A DNA stretch of 64,000 bases from assembly GCF_900143695.1 (NCBI RefSeq), contig NZ_FRFE01000001.1, positions 310,001 to 374,000 of the forward strand. Direction: 5' to 3'. The position numbers and the translations under genes are program-made. The notes under the pieces are model-generated. The model was not told the DNA's origin and ran no database searches. It saw nothing but the letters and a program-made list of their open reading frames with translations. Origin of the DNA: Desulfopila aestuarii DSM 18488. GTDB taxonomy: Bacteria > Desulfobacterota > Desulfobulbia > Desulfobulbales > Desulfocapsaceae. The stretch's first letter is position 1. Each line of letters starts with the position of its first letter. Positions 17,802 to 25,978 of the stretch are shown piece by piece.

Positions 17802-19136
17802 ATGGAGAGAATCGTTGCCAAGTTCGGCGGCTCAAGTGTTGCAGATGCAAACCAGATAAAAAAGCTGCGGAGTATTGTCGACCATGACCTTAGGCGCAGG
17901 ATCGTCGTTGTTTCTGCGCCTGGTAAACGGCATGGTGGCGAGAGCAAACTCACAGATCTGCTCTACCTCTGCCAGGAGATGGGGGCGATGGCCACCAGTA
18001 TCGATGAACCGTTCGGTCTTATCCGGGGGCGGTATATGGAGATTGCTGTTGACCTGAATCTCGATCAGACAATTCTTTCAGATATCGACAGATTCGGAGA
18101 AGAGTTGACTGCCGGATGTACCCCTGATTATGCCGCCTCGCGCGGTGAATACTTTTCTGCCAGGCTCATCGCAGAGTACCTGGGTGCGGAGTTTATCGAT
18201 CCCGCCGAATATATTGTCATTCGCGCCAACGGCACCATCGCTCCGGAAAGTTACGATCTGCTCGGTGCTCGCCTGGCCAACCTCGATTCACGCTATGTTA
18301 TGGCCGGATTCTATGGCCGTGATCGTAATGGCGAGGTTAAAACGTTCTCCCGTGGCGGCTCGGATATCTCCGGGGCCATCGCCGCTCGAGCGGCTGGGGC
18401 GGCATGCTACGAGAATTGGACCGATACCTCGGGGATCCTCATGGCTGATCCCCGCATCATTGACAATCCCAGGCCCATTGACGAGATCAGCTTTCGTGAG
18501 ATCCGGGAGATGGCCTATATGGGCGCTTCGGTGTTTCACGACGAAGCGATTCTGCCGGTACGCGAAGCCTCCATTCCCATCAGAATCAAAAACACCAATA
18601 GTCCGGAAGATCCTGGAACCCTTATCACCGCAACACTCAGCGACAAAACCATCTCCAGCACCGAGATTGCCGGTATTGCGGGCAAGAAGGGCTTTTCCAT
18701 GATCAGTCTTGAAAAATCGCTGATGAACCGCGAGGTGGGTTTTGTCTACAGGCTGCTTGGCATTTTGAGCGAGCAAGGAGTGAGTTTTGAACAGTGTCCC
18801 TCCTCCATCGATTCGGTGAGTGTTATTTTCGAAGATGAGAAATTGCGCGGGCTTGATGATGTGCTGATCGATCAGATCTGTCGTCAACTGCAGCCGGACA
18901 ATGTTGCGGTCGAAAAAAATATCGCTCTGGTGGCGGTGGTCGGTGAAGGTATGGTACGCACCGTCGGTATAGCCGGCAAGATCTTCGGCGCTCTTGGAAA
19001 GGCCGGTATTAACGTGCGGGTAATCAATCAGGGGGCTTCCGAGATGAATATCATCATCGGGGTGAGTGATGATGATTACGAGGCTACGGTAAGGGTTCTT
19101 TACGAAGTCTTTGTTGGCCAGGGCAAACAGAGCTGA
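17802..19136 (+). CDS. lysC: Aspartate kinase
   Basis: It phosphorylates aspartate, the first step toward lysine, threonine and methionine. The 444-residue protein has the kinase signature KFGGSSVAD at residues 7-15, the FSRGGSDISGA segment and paired ACT regulatory domains in the last 140 residues (GMVRTVGIAGKIFGALGKAGINVRV in part), so feedback control by an amino acid is expected. A ribosome site (GGATGGAGAG) precedes the ATG. It lies 142 nt behind the pyrimidine operon on the same strand. Why the two would be linked is unclear; it may be a separate unit. A strong hairpin follows. Confidence 0.92.
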   Translation: MERIVAKFGGSSVADANQIKKLRSIVDHDLRRRIVVVSAPGKRHGGESKLTDLLYLCQEMGAMATSIDEPFGLIRGRYMEIAVDLNLDQTILSDIDRFGEELTAGCTPDYAASRGEYFSARLIAEYLGAEFIDPAEYIVIRANGTIAPESYDLLGARLANLDSRYVMAGFYGRDRNGEVKTFSRGGSDISGAIAARAAGAACYENWTDTSGILMADPRIIDNPRPIDEISFREIREMAYMGASVFHDEAILPVREASIPIRIKNTNSPEDPGTLITATLSDKTISSTEIAGIAGKKGFSMISLEKSLMNREVGFVYRLLGILSEQGVSFEQCPSSIDSVSVIFEDEKLRGLDDVLIDQICRQLQPDNVAVEKNIALVAVVGEGMVRTVGIAGKIFGALGKAGINVRVINQGASEMNIIIGVSDDDYEATVRVLYEVFVGQGKQS

Positions 19137-19150
19137 TTTCAACATGTAAA

Positions 19151-19186
19151 GGTCCGGCAGCAACGTGTTGTGCTGCTGCCGGGACC
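19151..19186. terminator. Strong bidirectional terminator hairpin, aspartate kinase / GH4 gene
   Basis: GGTCCGGCAGCA (19151-19162) pairs with TGCTGCCGGGACC (19174-19186) with one bulged base and an 11-nt loop. It sits between two converging genes. The plus-strand side is followed by a pyrimidine-rich stretch and the minus-strand side by a TTTA stretch. Confidence 0.75.
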
Positions 19187-19203
19187 TCCTGCTTTCTTCC
19201 TTC

Positions 19204-20559
19204 CTAGCCCCAGTATGGCTGCAGCCACGGCTGCTGAGCCTGCCAGAGTTCATCAAACATTTTTGCAATCTCATCAAGCGTACAGACAGCCGCCGTTAGT
19301 GGATCAAGACAGATGGCATGAAACGCGGCCTCTTTCCTGTAATTGAGTGCAGCTTCGACGATCAGTTCCTGGACACTGATCATTGACCGGTTCAGGGCGG
19401 CGCACTGCGGCGGCAGGGTTCCTACCCTTGTGGGGTGCAGTCCTGAGCGGTCCACAAAGATGGGTACTTCGACAATACATTCCGGCGGAAGGTTTGATAT
19501 CAACCCGTTGTTTCTGATGTTACCGTTGATTTTTGCCGTTTGACCGGTACACATTGCGTGAATGATTTTCGGGGCGTTGAGTACCGTTTTTTCAACCCGT
19601 ATACTCTGTTCCCCTCGCAACTGCCGGTCGATGATTTCCGTATCCCGCCGGTGGATCTGCTCCTCTAGCTGTAAGAGATTCCAACGGTGGGGCACAAACC
19701 GCTCGATCATTGCCGCATTTTTACGAAAATACGGTACGTAATCGCTACAATGCCAGTGATTTTCCGTCGACCAGTAGCCAAAATGTCTGAGTATCTCACA
19801 GCGGACGCCGTCCGCTGCCAGGACTTTAGGTTTCGCGAGGATGCCTGCGATTTCATCGGTCCGGTCCACGCCATCCACCAGCATCTGCAGAATCCAGGTC
19901 ATGTGGTTAATGCCGCCGAAGAGCACATCGATATTGTCGGGAATGGGTGAATACATCAACTGATCCCAGGCTTCCGGGGTGTGCGGATGCTCGACCCATG
20001 GGCCAAAACCGAGATAACCGGCAAGCTGGGCAACGGTGTAGGTCACCCCGTAGCAGAGACCGATGGAGGTGATATCAGAATATTGGGTTGCAGCCCAAGT
20101 GAGTGGGGCGAGAGGATTGGCGTAATTGATAAAGAGCGCGTCCGGACAGAGACGTTCCATATCGTCCAAAATTGACAGCATAGGCGGAATCTGGCGCAAG
20201 GCCCTGAAAATTCCACCTGGGCCAAGGGTGTCGCCAACTTCCTGATCAACGTTGTATTTTCTCGGTATTTCGATATCAAGCTTCCAGGGGGCAAGGCCAC
20301 CGACCTGGATGCAGTTGATCACGCAGTCAGCACCAGTCAGGGCTTCCTTCTGGTTTGTTGTGGCGGTGATCAGCTTGGTTGGGAGACCTTCTTGAGTCAG
20401 CATTTTGTGGGCGAGGGCCAGTGTTCGTGATAGTGCTGCTTGATCGAGATCTTCCAGTGTTACCTGTAGCTCGGCGAGTTCACGGTAGCAATAAAGAGAA
20501 GAAAGGATCTGACGGGTGAACATGGTGCTTCCGGCACCGATGATGGCGATTTTTTTCAT
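19204..20559 (-). CDS. Glycoside hydrolase family 4 protein (alpha-galactosidase/glucuronidase-like)
   Basis: GH4 enzymes use NAD+ and Mn2+ and cleave glycosides by an oxidation-elimination route. The 451-residue protein has the dinucleotide fold AIIGAGSTMFTRQIL, the hallmark VGDTLGPGGIFRALRQIP, INYANPLAPLTWA, and the two metal ligands, Cys169 in GLCYGV and His219 in GGINHMTW. The signature after the metal Cys is normally CHSV, CHGx or CNxP depending on specificity; here it is CYGV, so the substrate cannot be read from it. It is the last gene of an ABC sugar-uptake operon, 18 nt after the permease, so it likely processes the imported glycoside in the cytoplasm. Confidence 0.85.
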   Translation of the reverse strand: MKKIAIIGAGSTMFTRQILSSLYCYRELAELQVTLEDLDQAALSRTLALAHKMLTQEGLPTKLITATTNQKEALTGADCVINCIQVGGLAPWKLDIEIPRKYNVDQEVGDTLGPGGIFRALRQIPPMLSILDDMERLCPDALFINYANPLAPLTWAATQYSDITSIGLCYGVTYTVAQLAGYLGFGPWVEHPHTPEAWDQLMYSPIPDNIDVLFGGINHMTWILQMLVDGVDRTDEIAGILAKPKVLAADGVRCEILRHFGYWSTENHWHCSDYVPYFRKNAAMIERFVPHRWNLLQLEEQIHRRDTEIIDRQLRGEQSIRVEKTVLNAPKIIHAMCTGQTAKINGNIRNNGLISNLPPECIVEVPIFVDRSGLHPTRVGTLPPQCAALNRSMISVQELIVEAALNYRKEAAFHAICLDPLTAAVCTLDEIAKMFDELWQAQQPWLQPYWG

Positions 20560-20577
20560 TTTATGTTCCTGAACCTG

Positions 20578-21537
20578 TTATTTGCGGCGTGTGGAAAAGG
20601 CCATGGCATAGAGGGAGACGGAGAGGACAATCACCAGGCCATGGACCAATCTGGTCCAGTATCCGGAGAGGCCTGCACTGATGATACCCGCCTCAAGGAT
20701 GCCGATAATAATCGAACCGACAACTGTCCCGAAGATGGTGCCCTGTCCACCAAAGACAGAGGTTCCGCCAAGGAAAATTGCGGCAAACACCAGCAAAAGA
20801 TACCCTTCGCCTTGCGTTGGCCACCAGTTGGCCATCTCAAGGCAGACCATGACTGAGGCCAGGGCGCTGATGAGGCCCATGATGACAAACAGAGCGATAC
20901 GGACAGTGTCAGTTTTTACACCCATCATCTTAGCAGTACCGATATCGTCACCGATGAAGCGAACATCATCGCCAAAGATATGCCGGTTAAGCAGTAGCCA
21001 GAACAGCAGGGCGACGAGCAGGCACCAGATGGTCTGCATTGGGATCCAGTCAAAAAGCCTTCCCACCAGGATGTCGTGAAAGGTGGTGTCCCGCAGATTC
21101 GTCAGATTCCGGGCCAGGCCATCTGCGAGCAGGGTGGAGGCGCCTCGCCAAAAAAACTGGGTGCCGATGGTGGCGATGATGGCCGGAACCCCGATCCACA
21201 CTACGATCAGGCCGTTGCATAATCCGGCGAATGCCCCGGTGGCAAGAGCGGCAAAAAAGCCAAGCAGCGGGCTGCCGGTGGCCTGAGCAACGTTTGAAAA
21301 ACTGAGCCCGGAGATGACCATGATAGAGGGAAAGGAGAGGTCCATTTCCCCGGCAACAATGAGCAGGGTCAGTCCCAGAGCTAACAGGGTGGGGAAGGGG
21401 ATGGTCGACATAAAGGCGACATAGATGCGCCTGTGGAGAAAGGTCTGGGGGCTGAGGTATATGAAAAGGCTCAGAAGACCGGCAAGGAGCAGCAAAAGGC
21501 CAAGCTGAAGGCGGTAGTTGTACAGTGTGGTTTTCAT
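20578..21537 (-). CDS. Ribose-type (CUT2) ABC transporter permease
   Basis: The 319-residue membrane protein has about nine or ten hydrophobic spans and the RbsC-family pattern: AGEMDLSFPSIMVISG near the N-terminus, a central GLCNGLIVVWIGVPAIIATIG, and the C-terminal GGTSVFGGQGTIFGTVVGSI. It forms the membrane channel with the adjacent ATPase. Its start codon overlaps the ATPase stop (ATGA), a mark of tight coupling. Substrate is unknown; the GH4 partner suggests a glycoside or oligosaccharide. Confidence 0.92.
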   Translation of the reverse strand: MKTTLYNYRLQLGLLLLLAGLLSLFIYLSPQTFLHRRIYVAFMSTIPFPTLLALGLTLLIVAGEMDLSFPSIMVISGLSFSNVAQATGSPLLGFFAALATGAFAGLCNGLIVVWIGVPAIIATIGTQFFWRGASTLLADGLARNLTNLRDTTFHDILVGRLFDWIPMQTIWCLLVALLFWLLLNRHIFGDDVRFIGDDIGTAKMMGVKTDTVRIALFVIMGLISALASVMVCLEMANWWPTQGEGYLLLVFAAIFLGGTSVFGGQGTIFGTVVGSIIIGILEAGIISAGLSGYWTRLVHGLVIVLSVSLYAMAFSTRRK

Positions 21538-22310
21538 GCTACCGTCCGCTCGTGATCGTAGGGGGCCATGGAGAGGGTTTCCAGCTGTTCAAAGAGTTCG
21601 GCAACGCTCATTTCTTCTCGTCGGCATTGATAAGCGATTGTTCCTCTGGCGACAAAGAGAAACATATCGGCTACTTCATGGACATGGTGGAGGTTGTGTG
21701 AGATGAAGAGAGCTGAGTTGCCCCGGTCTGGGATCGAACGGATAAAATCCAGCACCCGACCAACTTCTTTGACCGAAAGGGCGGTTGTCGGCTCGTCGAG
21801 AATGGTCAGGGCGGAGTTGAAGTGCATGGCGCGACTAATGGCGAGCCCCTGGCGTTCTCCACCAGAAAGTGTCGAGACCAGGGCATCAGCCGAGATGCCT
21901 ACTCCTTTTAGGCCGATGGAGTTGCGCAGCATGGCAAGCGTCAGGTCTTTTTCCTCCTTGACCCGAATGAAGCCGAGCGCATTACGCAGATGCCTGCCAA
22001 CAAACACATTGCGCCACAGTGGCTGTTTCTCTCCCAGAGAACGCTCCTGGTAGACCGTTTCCACCCCCAGTGACCGGGCCATTCGCACGGAATAGCTGCG
22101 CATGTTGACTTCGTTGCCATTTATCCACAAGGAGCCGGAATCTGGACGGTGGACTCCGGAGAGGATCTTGATAATGGTCGATTTACCGGCACCGTTGTCG
22201 CCGATGAGCGCAACAACCTGGCCTTTCGGTATGGAGAGATTGATATCAGTGAGGGCTTGTATCGACCCAAACGATTTATAGAGGGACTTGGCGGTGAGAA
22301 TTGTATCCAT
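21534..22310 (-). CDS. Ribose-type ABC transporter ATP-binding protein, single nucleotide-binding domain
   Basis: The protein has one ATPase domain with Walker A GDNGAGKST, signature LSGGERQG, Walker B LTILDEPTTAL and the switch His in FISHNLHH. Most RbsA-type proteins carry two such domains; this 258-residue version has one, like some fructose and ribose systems, and would work as a homodimer. The frame is open upstream to a GTG at 22358, but a perfect hairpin occupies that stretch, so the ATG at 22310 is preferred. The ribosome site is weak there. Confidence 0.88.
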   Translation of the reverse strand: MDTILTAKSLYKSFGSIQALTDINLSIPKGQVVALIGDNGAGKSTIIKILSGVHRPDSGSLWINGNEVNMRSYSVRMARSLGVETVYQERSLGEKQPLWRNVFVGRHLRNALGFIRVKEEKDLTLAMLRNSIGLKGVGISADALVSTLSGGERQGLAISRAMHFNSALTILDEPTTALSVKEVGRVLDFIRSIPDRGNSALFISHNLHHVHEVADMFLFVARGTIAYQCRREEMSVAELFEQLETLSMAPYDHERTVA

Positions 22311-22324
22311 CGGTCCAGCAAAAA

Positions 22325-22357
22325 GATGGGTGCAGGCGATATTAATGATCGCTTGCA
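22325..22357 (-). promoter_or_regulatory. Hairpin between binding-protein and ATPase genes
   Basis: On the minus strand TGCAAGCGAT and ATCGCCTGCA form a 10-bp stem (one G-U pair) with a 7-nt loop, followed by CCCATC and five T. It lies right after the binding-protein gene. In other sugar ABC operons such a hairpin protects or partly terminates the mRNA, so more binding protein than ATPase is made. Confidence 0.55.
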
Positions 22358-22388
22358 CCCGTGTAAGGAGTACTGATCGGTAAAAAAA

Positions 22389-23387
22389 TCAGCGAATGGC
22401 TTTTTCTGCCAGCGGTGCAATGAGATCAATATTGGCAGTGTGGATGAAACCGCCGCCGGTTTCGATCTCCAGTCCCGAGAATCCGAAACGCTTGGTTAGA
22501 ACGATTTGCAGAACCGGCAGATAGCCTTGGAGATAGGGCTGGCCGTCACCGACCAGGTCGACATATCCCGCCTTGATGGCTGAAGCGGTTGCGGGTGAGA
22601 GGCTGAAGCCGGCACCGATAATTTCATCTGGTCCAATGCCTGCGGCCCGGAAGAAGTTTTCGAGCTGGGCGGTCAGTGCACCGTGGTCCATAATGACAAT
22701 GTCACAGTCCGGATTGGATGAGAGGTAGGCGGTGATGACCGGGGTGCCAAGGCTGGCGTCTTTGTCAATTTCAGGAGAAATCTCCATGTAATCGACGGTG
22801 AGACCACTGTTTTCAAGGGTTTCGATCAGCGCCTTGGAGCTGAGGCCGCGGGTAGGCTGGCTTTTCAGCCCCCAGACGAGGGCCCTGTCGCCTTTTTTGA
22901 GGCCAAAACGGTTGACCGCCTCGGTGGCAAGAGCTTTGCCGCGGGCATAGTTGGAGACGCCCGCATAACCAAATCCGGATGCCTGGTATTTTTCCATGAG
23001 GTTTGGCAGCTCAGTATCAGAGGAGCTGACAATGATACCTTTATCGACTGCTTCCTTGATAAAGGGGGCGTAGGCGTCGTCGCCTGGATGTCCCATGACG
23101 ACGATTCCGTCAGGACCAGCGGCAAGAGCCTTCTGGAAATTTTCCAGCATCTTCTGGGGACTCCAGTCGGAGTACATGAATTCGATGTCACAGCCCAGAT
23201 CGGCAGCCGCCTGTTCGGCACCATGCTGAACGATGGTGTTATAGGTTTCGCCTACGGGGCCTCCTGTATCAAACCAGATTTTGATACCCTTGCCGCTTTG
23301 CTGCAGGGTATCTTTTGCCAGTACGGTGCTGCTGAGCATACATACTGCCAGCAACGCCATCAACAATCCTGTTTTTTTGCCAATCAT
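22389..23387 (-). CDS. Periplasmic sugar-binding protein of the ribose-type ABC importer
   Basis: A signal peptide (residues 1-24, ending at VLAKD) precedes a periplasmic binding protein of the RbsB/Peripla_BP_4 type. Family marks are IVQHGAEQAAADLGCDIEFM, DGIVVMGHPGD, and GALTAQLENFFRAAGIGPDEI near the hinge. The 332-residue length is normal. It captures the solute for the permease and ATPase that follow. AAGGAGGT, a full-strength ribosome site, lies 6 nt before the ATG, and a promoter with a palindrome is seen upstream. Confidence 0.92.
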   Translation of the reverse strand: MIGKKTGLLMALLAVCMLSSTVLAKDTLQQSGKGIKIWFDTGGPVGETYNTIVQHGAEQAAADLGCDIEFMYSDWSPQKMLENFQKALAAGPDGIVVMGHPGDDAYAPFIKEAVDKGIIVSSSDTELPNLMEKYQASGFGYAGVSNYARGKALATEAVNRFGLKKGDRALVWGLKSQPTRGLSSKALIETLENSGLTVDYMEISPEIDKDASLGTPVITAYLSSNPDCDIVIMDHGALTAQLENFFRAAGIGPDEIIGAGFSLSPATASAIKAGYVDLVGDGQPYLQGYLPVLQIVLTKRFGFSGLEIETGGGFIHTANIDLIAPLAEKAIR

Positions 23388-23818
23388 AATTGACCTCCTT
23401 GTGAGTGGTTCTTTGTCTATTGTCAGGTTGTTTGTCAGTAAAAAAAGGCTGACATATGTTCATGGAACACCATATACTGGCATTGTTAAAGTATCACAAA
23501 TACTTATTGCCTATGTCGTTTAGTGCTTCGATCGGTAATTCCTATCGCCGAGATTTGTGTACAGCATTGTTCGATGAGAGAGATGTGTGACAATTGTAGG
23601 AGATGTCACTCTGCGGCAGGTTACCGAACCCAGATGGAATTCGAACATTATGTGGAAAGCTGACAAGGTGTGGTTGAACTTTATATCCACTACTTTGGGG
23701 AACGATCAGCCTGTGGTACAATATTTTGCCTGCGTACGTATTTACGTGTACCTGATTTTGAACGAAGATCAGCATTTTGTTAGAGGGTCAATCATTCCAA
23801 CACTATGATACCAAGACG
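23388..23818. other. Divergent intergenic region, binding protein / DUF2971 gene
   Basis: These 431 bases carry the ABC operon promoter at the left end. The right half is A/T-rich and contains no supported gene. No convincing promoter or ribosome site for the DUF2971 gene could be picked out. Confidence 0.5.
23457..23499 (-). promoter_or_regulatory. Candidate promoter and operator of the ABC sugar operon
   Basis: On the minus strand TTGTGA (23494-23499) and TATATG (23471-23476) are spaced 17 bp. The palindrome TGTTC-ATG-GAACA (23457-23469) lies immediately downstream of the -10 box, over the expected transcription start, where a repressor would block initiation. No regulator gene is adjacent. 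Confidence 0.4.
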
Positions 23819-24691
23819 ATGATACGGGATATAACCGCAACACTCTATGCCGATGTGCCGCAGGAGAGGCTCTATCATTACACCAGCTTCAACGGGTTGA
23901 TGGGGATTGTCGAGAGCGGGGCTCTGTGGGCATCCGATATCCGTTATATGAACGATTCTGCTGAGCTGAAACATACCGCCGATCTTATCCGCACCGAAGT
24001 GAGCCGGCGAATTGCCGAGGGCCATACCAGACCCAATCTGCTCAACCAGTTCCTCGATTGGGTTACCCACCGCATCACCAATGGCCATATGCTCTTTGCT
24101 GCCTCCTTCCGGGCCAACGGCAACCTGCTCAGTCAGTGGCGCGGCTACAGCCGGTTGGGGAAAGGGGTGAGTCTTGGTTTTGATCCGGCATATATTCTGC
24201 GATGCGCCGAGCAACAGTCGTTTGAGATCGGCCGCTGTGTGTACAGCTGTGATCAGCAGGCTCTGCTGATCAGTCAGGTGGTCGATGCGGTGGAAAGACT
24301 TGCTGCCGATCATCTCCCCGTTGCTGTCCCGGAGCCAGGTGCGGGGAACGGCGATGGGTATCATGTCATCTTTGAACAGATCGAAAGTGACTTGCTCCGG
24401 ATCGCCGCCCTGTTGAAGCACCCGTCGTTTCGAGAGGAGGAAGAATGGCGGATTGTTTCGCCGGTGATCACAGACTATCTCGATGCACCGGTATTGTTTC
24501 GCGAGGGGACATCGATGCTGGTCCCGTATATCATGTTTGACCTGAGCCCCATTGCACTGCAGCACCTGTTCCTGGGGCCAACGCCCAATAAGACGATTTC
24601 CATGAATTCGCTTACCATGTATCTCGCCAAGAACGGGATCAGGCCGGAGCGTGGGATATCGTATTGCCAGATTCCGTTTCGGGGAAAGTAA
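23819..24691 (+). CDS. DUF2971-family protein of unknown function
   Basis: The protein opens with the DUF2971 hallmark: YHYTSFNGLMGIVESG, then LWASDIRYMNDSAEL, a stretch LLSQWRGYS with LGFDP, and near the end EEEWRIVSPV. DUF2971 proteins are cytoplasmic, have no assigned reaction and occur often near defence or stress genes; nothing here shows such a role. The start is uncertain. The ATG at 23819 begins two residues before the conserved part, and an in-frame TTG at 23777 would add 14 residues; neither has a good ribosome site. It is flanked by unrelated genes on the other strand. Confidence 0.75.
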   Translation: MIRDITATLYADVPQERLYHYTSFNGLMGIVESGALWASDIRYMNDSAELKHTADLIRTEVSRRIAEGHTRPNLLNQFLDWVTHRITNGHMLFAASFRANGNLLSQWRGYSRLGKGVSLGFDPAYILRCAEQQSFEIGRCVYSCDQQALLISQVVDAVERLAADHLPVAVPEPGAGNGDGYHVIFEQIESDLLRIAALLKHPSFREEEEWRIVSPVITDYLDAPVLFREGTSMLVPYIMFDLSPIALQHLFLGPTPNKTISMNSLTMYLAKNGIRPERGISYCQIPFRGK

Positions 24692-24751
24692 GCAGTTGGG
24701 TGGTAACGGTTAGTGCAGATGTGGGAACGGTGCGGTAGTTAGAGGGATGAG

Positions 24752-24796
24752 AAGACTGGTCATGTCAGGACCGTGAGGCTTGACGGGACCAGTCTT
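24752..24796. terminator. Bidirectional terminator hairpin, DUF2971 gene / binding protein
   Basis: AAGACTGGTC (24752-24761) and GACCAGTCTT (24787-24796) form a perfect 10-bp stem; the loop can pair further (TCA/TGA). It lies between two converging genes. No long T run is present on either side. Confidence 0.6.
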
Positions 24797-24821
24797 GCTA
24801 TGGGCTTATCTCTTTGAGGTG

Positions 24822-25568
24822 TTAGAATCCACTGTTCTTCATCAGCTCATCCAGCCTGCCACTGTCTTTGATCTTTTTTAACCCATCATTAAATGCTTGC
24901 ATTTTTGCGTCTGCATTGGCCGTCTTCTTGGAGATAAGGACGTGCAGAGTCTTTTCTTCGAGAGCTGGCGATACGAATTCGATCTCTCCAGCCTTGTCCG
25001 GCATCTCCTGCTGTATCAGGTAGAGTCCGACAAATTTATCGATGACAACAAGGTCGAGACGTCCAGCGAGGAGTTTGCGAAGATTGGTGATATCGTCATT
25101 TGCCTCTTCTTTCTGCAGATAGTCCGCTTTGTCAAAATCTTCTGTGTTAACATATCCACGGACGACACCTATTTTCAAAGCTTTGAGATCTTCCAGTTTC
25201 GAAAAGGCAATGTTGTCCGATTTTCGTTTCATAAAGCCTAGCGGTCCTCCAGGAAAAGGCTCGGAAATGAGAAAATCAGCCTGATCTTCTTTAAGATAAT
25301 ATTCTGGAAGACAACCATCAGCTTTGCCGTCCTTGGCTGTGGCTTTTGCTCTCACCCATGGCTGGAAGGCAAACTCGACCGTATACCCTGATGCAGTAAA
25401 AGCTTCTCTGACAAGTGTTGCCACAAAGCCATTACCGTCCATTTTCTCACCAATGTATGGTTCCCAGTCCAGGGTGTTGAGTTTGACAGAATCTGCAGCC
25501 TGGGAATTGATGCCGACAATACAGAGCGAAACGATTGAACATGCCATAAAGAAACGCTTCAAAAACAT
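24822..25568 (-). CDS. Orphan family 3 periplasmic solute-binding protein
   Basis: A signal peptide (residues 1-24, ending NSQAADS) precedes a 248-residue SBP_bac_3 type protein. Typical elements are LNTLDWEPYIGEKMDGNGF at the start, a central LKIGVVRGYVNTEDFDKADY and C-terminal MQAFNDGLKKIKDSGRLDEL. Such proteins usually bind amino acids or small polar solutes for ABC importers, but no permease or ATPase is adjacent, so it may serve a distant transporter or a sensor. AGGAGAAGG precedes the ATG. Confidence 0.85.
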   Translation of the reverse strand: MFLKRFFMACSIVSLCIVGINSQAADSVKLNTLDWEPYIGEKMDGNGFVATLVREAFTASGYTVEFAFQPWVRAKATAKDGKADGCLPEYYLKEDQADFLISEPFPGGPLGFMKRKSDNIAFSKLEDLKALKIGVVRGYVNTEDFDKADYLQKEEANDDITNLRKLLAGRLDLVVIDKFVGLYLIQQEMPDKAGEIEFVSPALEEKTLHVLISKKTANADAKMQAFNDGLKKIKDSGRLDELMKNSGF

Positions 25569-25978
25569 AATCCCTTCTCCTTGTTAACTGCGTTGATGAG
25601 TAAGCTGCGGTAATTGGTTTTGAATGCGTCAGACGCCTGACCATATGAGTCTAGCAAAGAGCAAATACTAAAGTCAAAAAACCTTACTAATAGGATATGT
25701 GAAAAGTTAAATAATTATCAAAATTATTGTTGCTTTTAATTTGGTAGCTTGGGGGAATAAGGCTGAAGATGCTATGGCTTGCGTCTGATACATGTCTTCA
25801 TACGGGCACGGCAATGAACAGGAGCAACTTTTCTCTTTGTGGCCAATGAAGATTGTGCAATGATTGTATCACGAAGGCTGCATCGTGTTTGACACCTAAG
25901 CCATTGCAATGTGGTGGTAACACCCTTTATTTATATCCCCTCATTCGCTGCTTTCCAGCAGCAAAGGAAAAATGTATC
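25569..25978. other. A/T-rich divergent intergenic region
   Basis: These 410 bases separate the orphan binding-protein gene from the large permease. Visible elements are GCGTC-A-GACGC (25626-25636) and an A/T palindrome AATAATT-ATCAA-AATTATT (25710-25728), which could be regulator sites. No gene is supported; the in-frame extension of the permease (from 25853) lacks a ribosome site. Confidence 0.45.

Noticed and set aside
18288-19277. Antisense open frame of 329 codons opposite aspartate kinase
   Set aside because: It overlaps a clearly recognised enzyme, the terminator hairpin and the end of the GH4 gene; no domain or ribosome site is visible.
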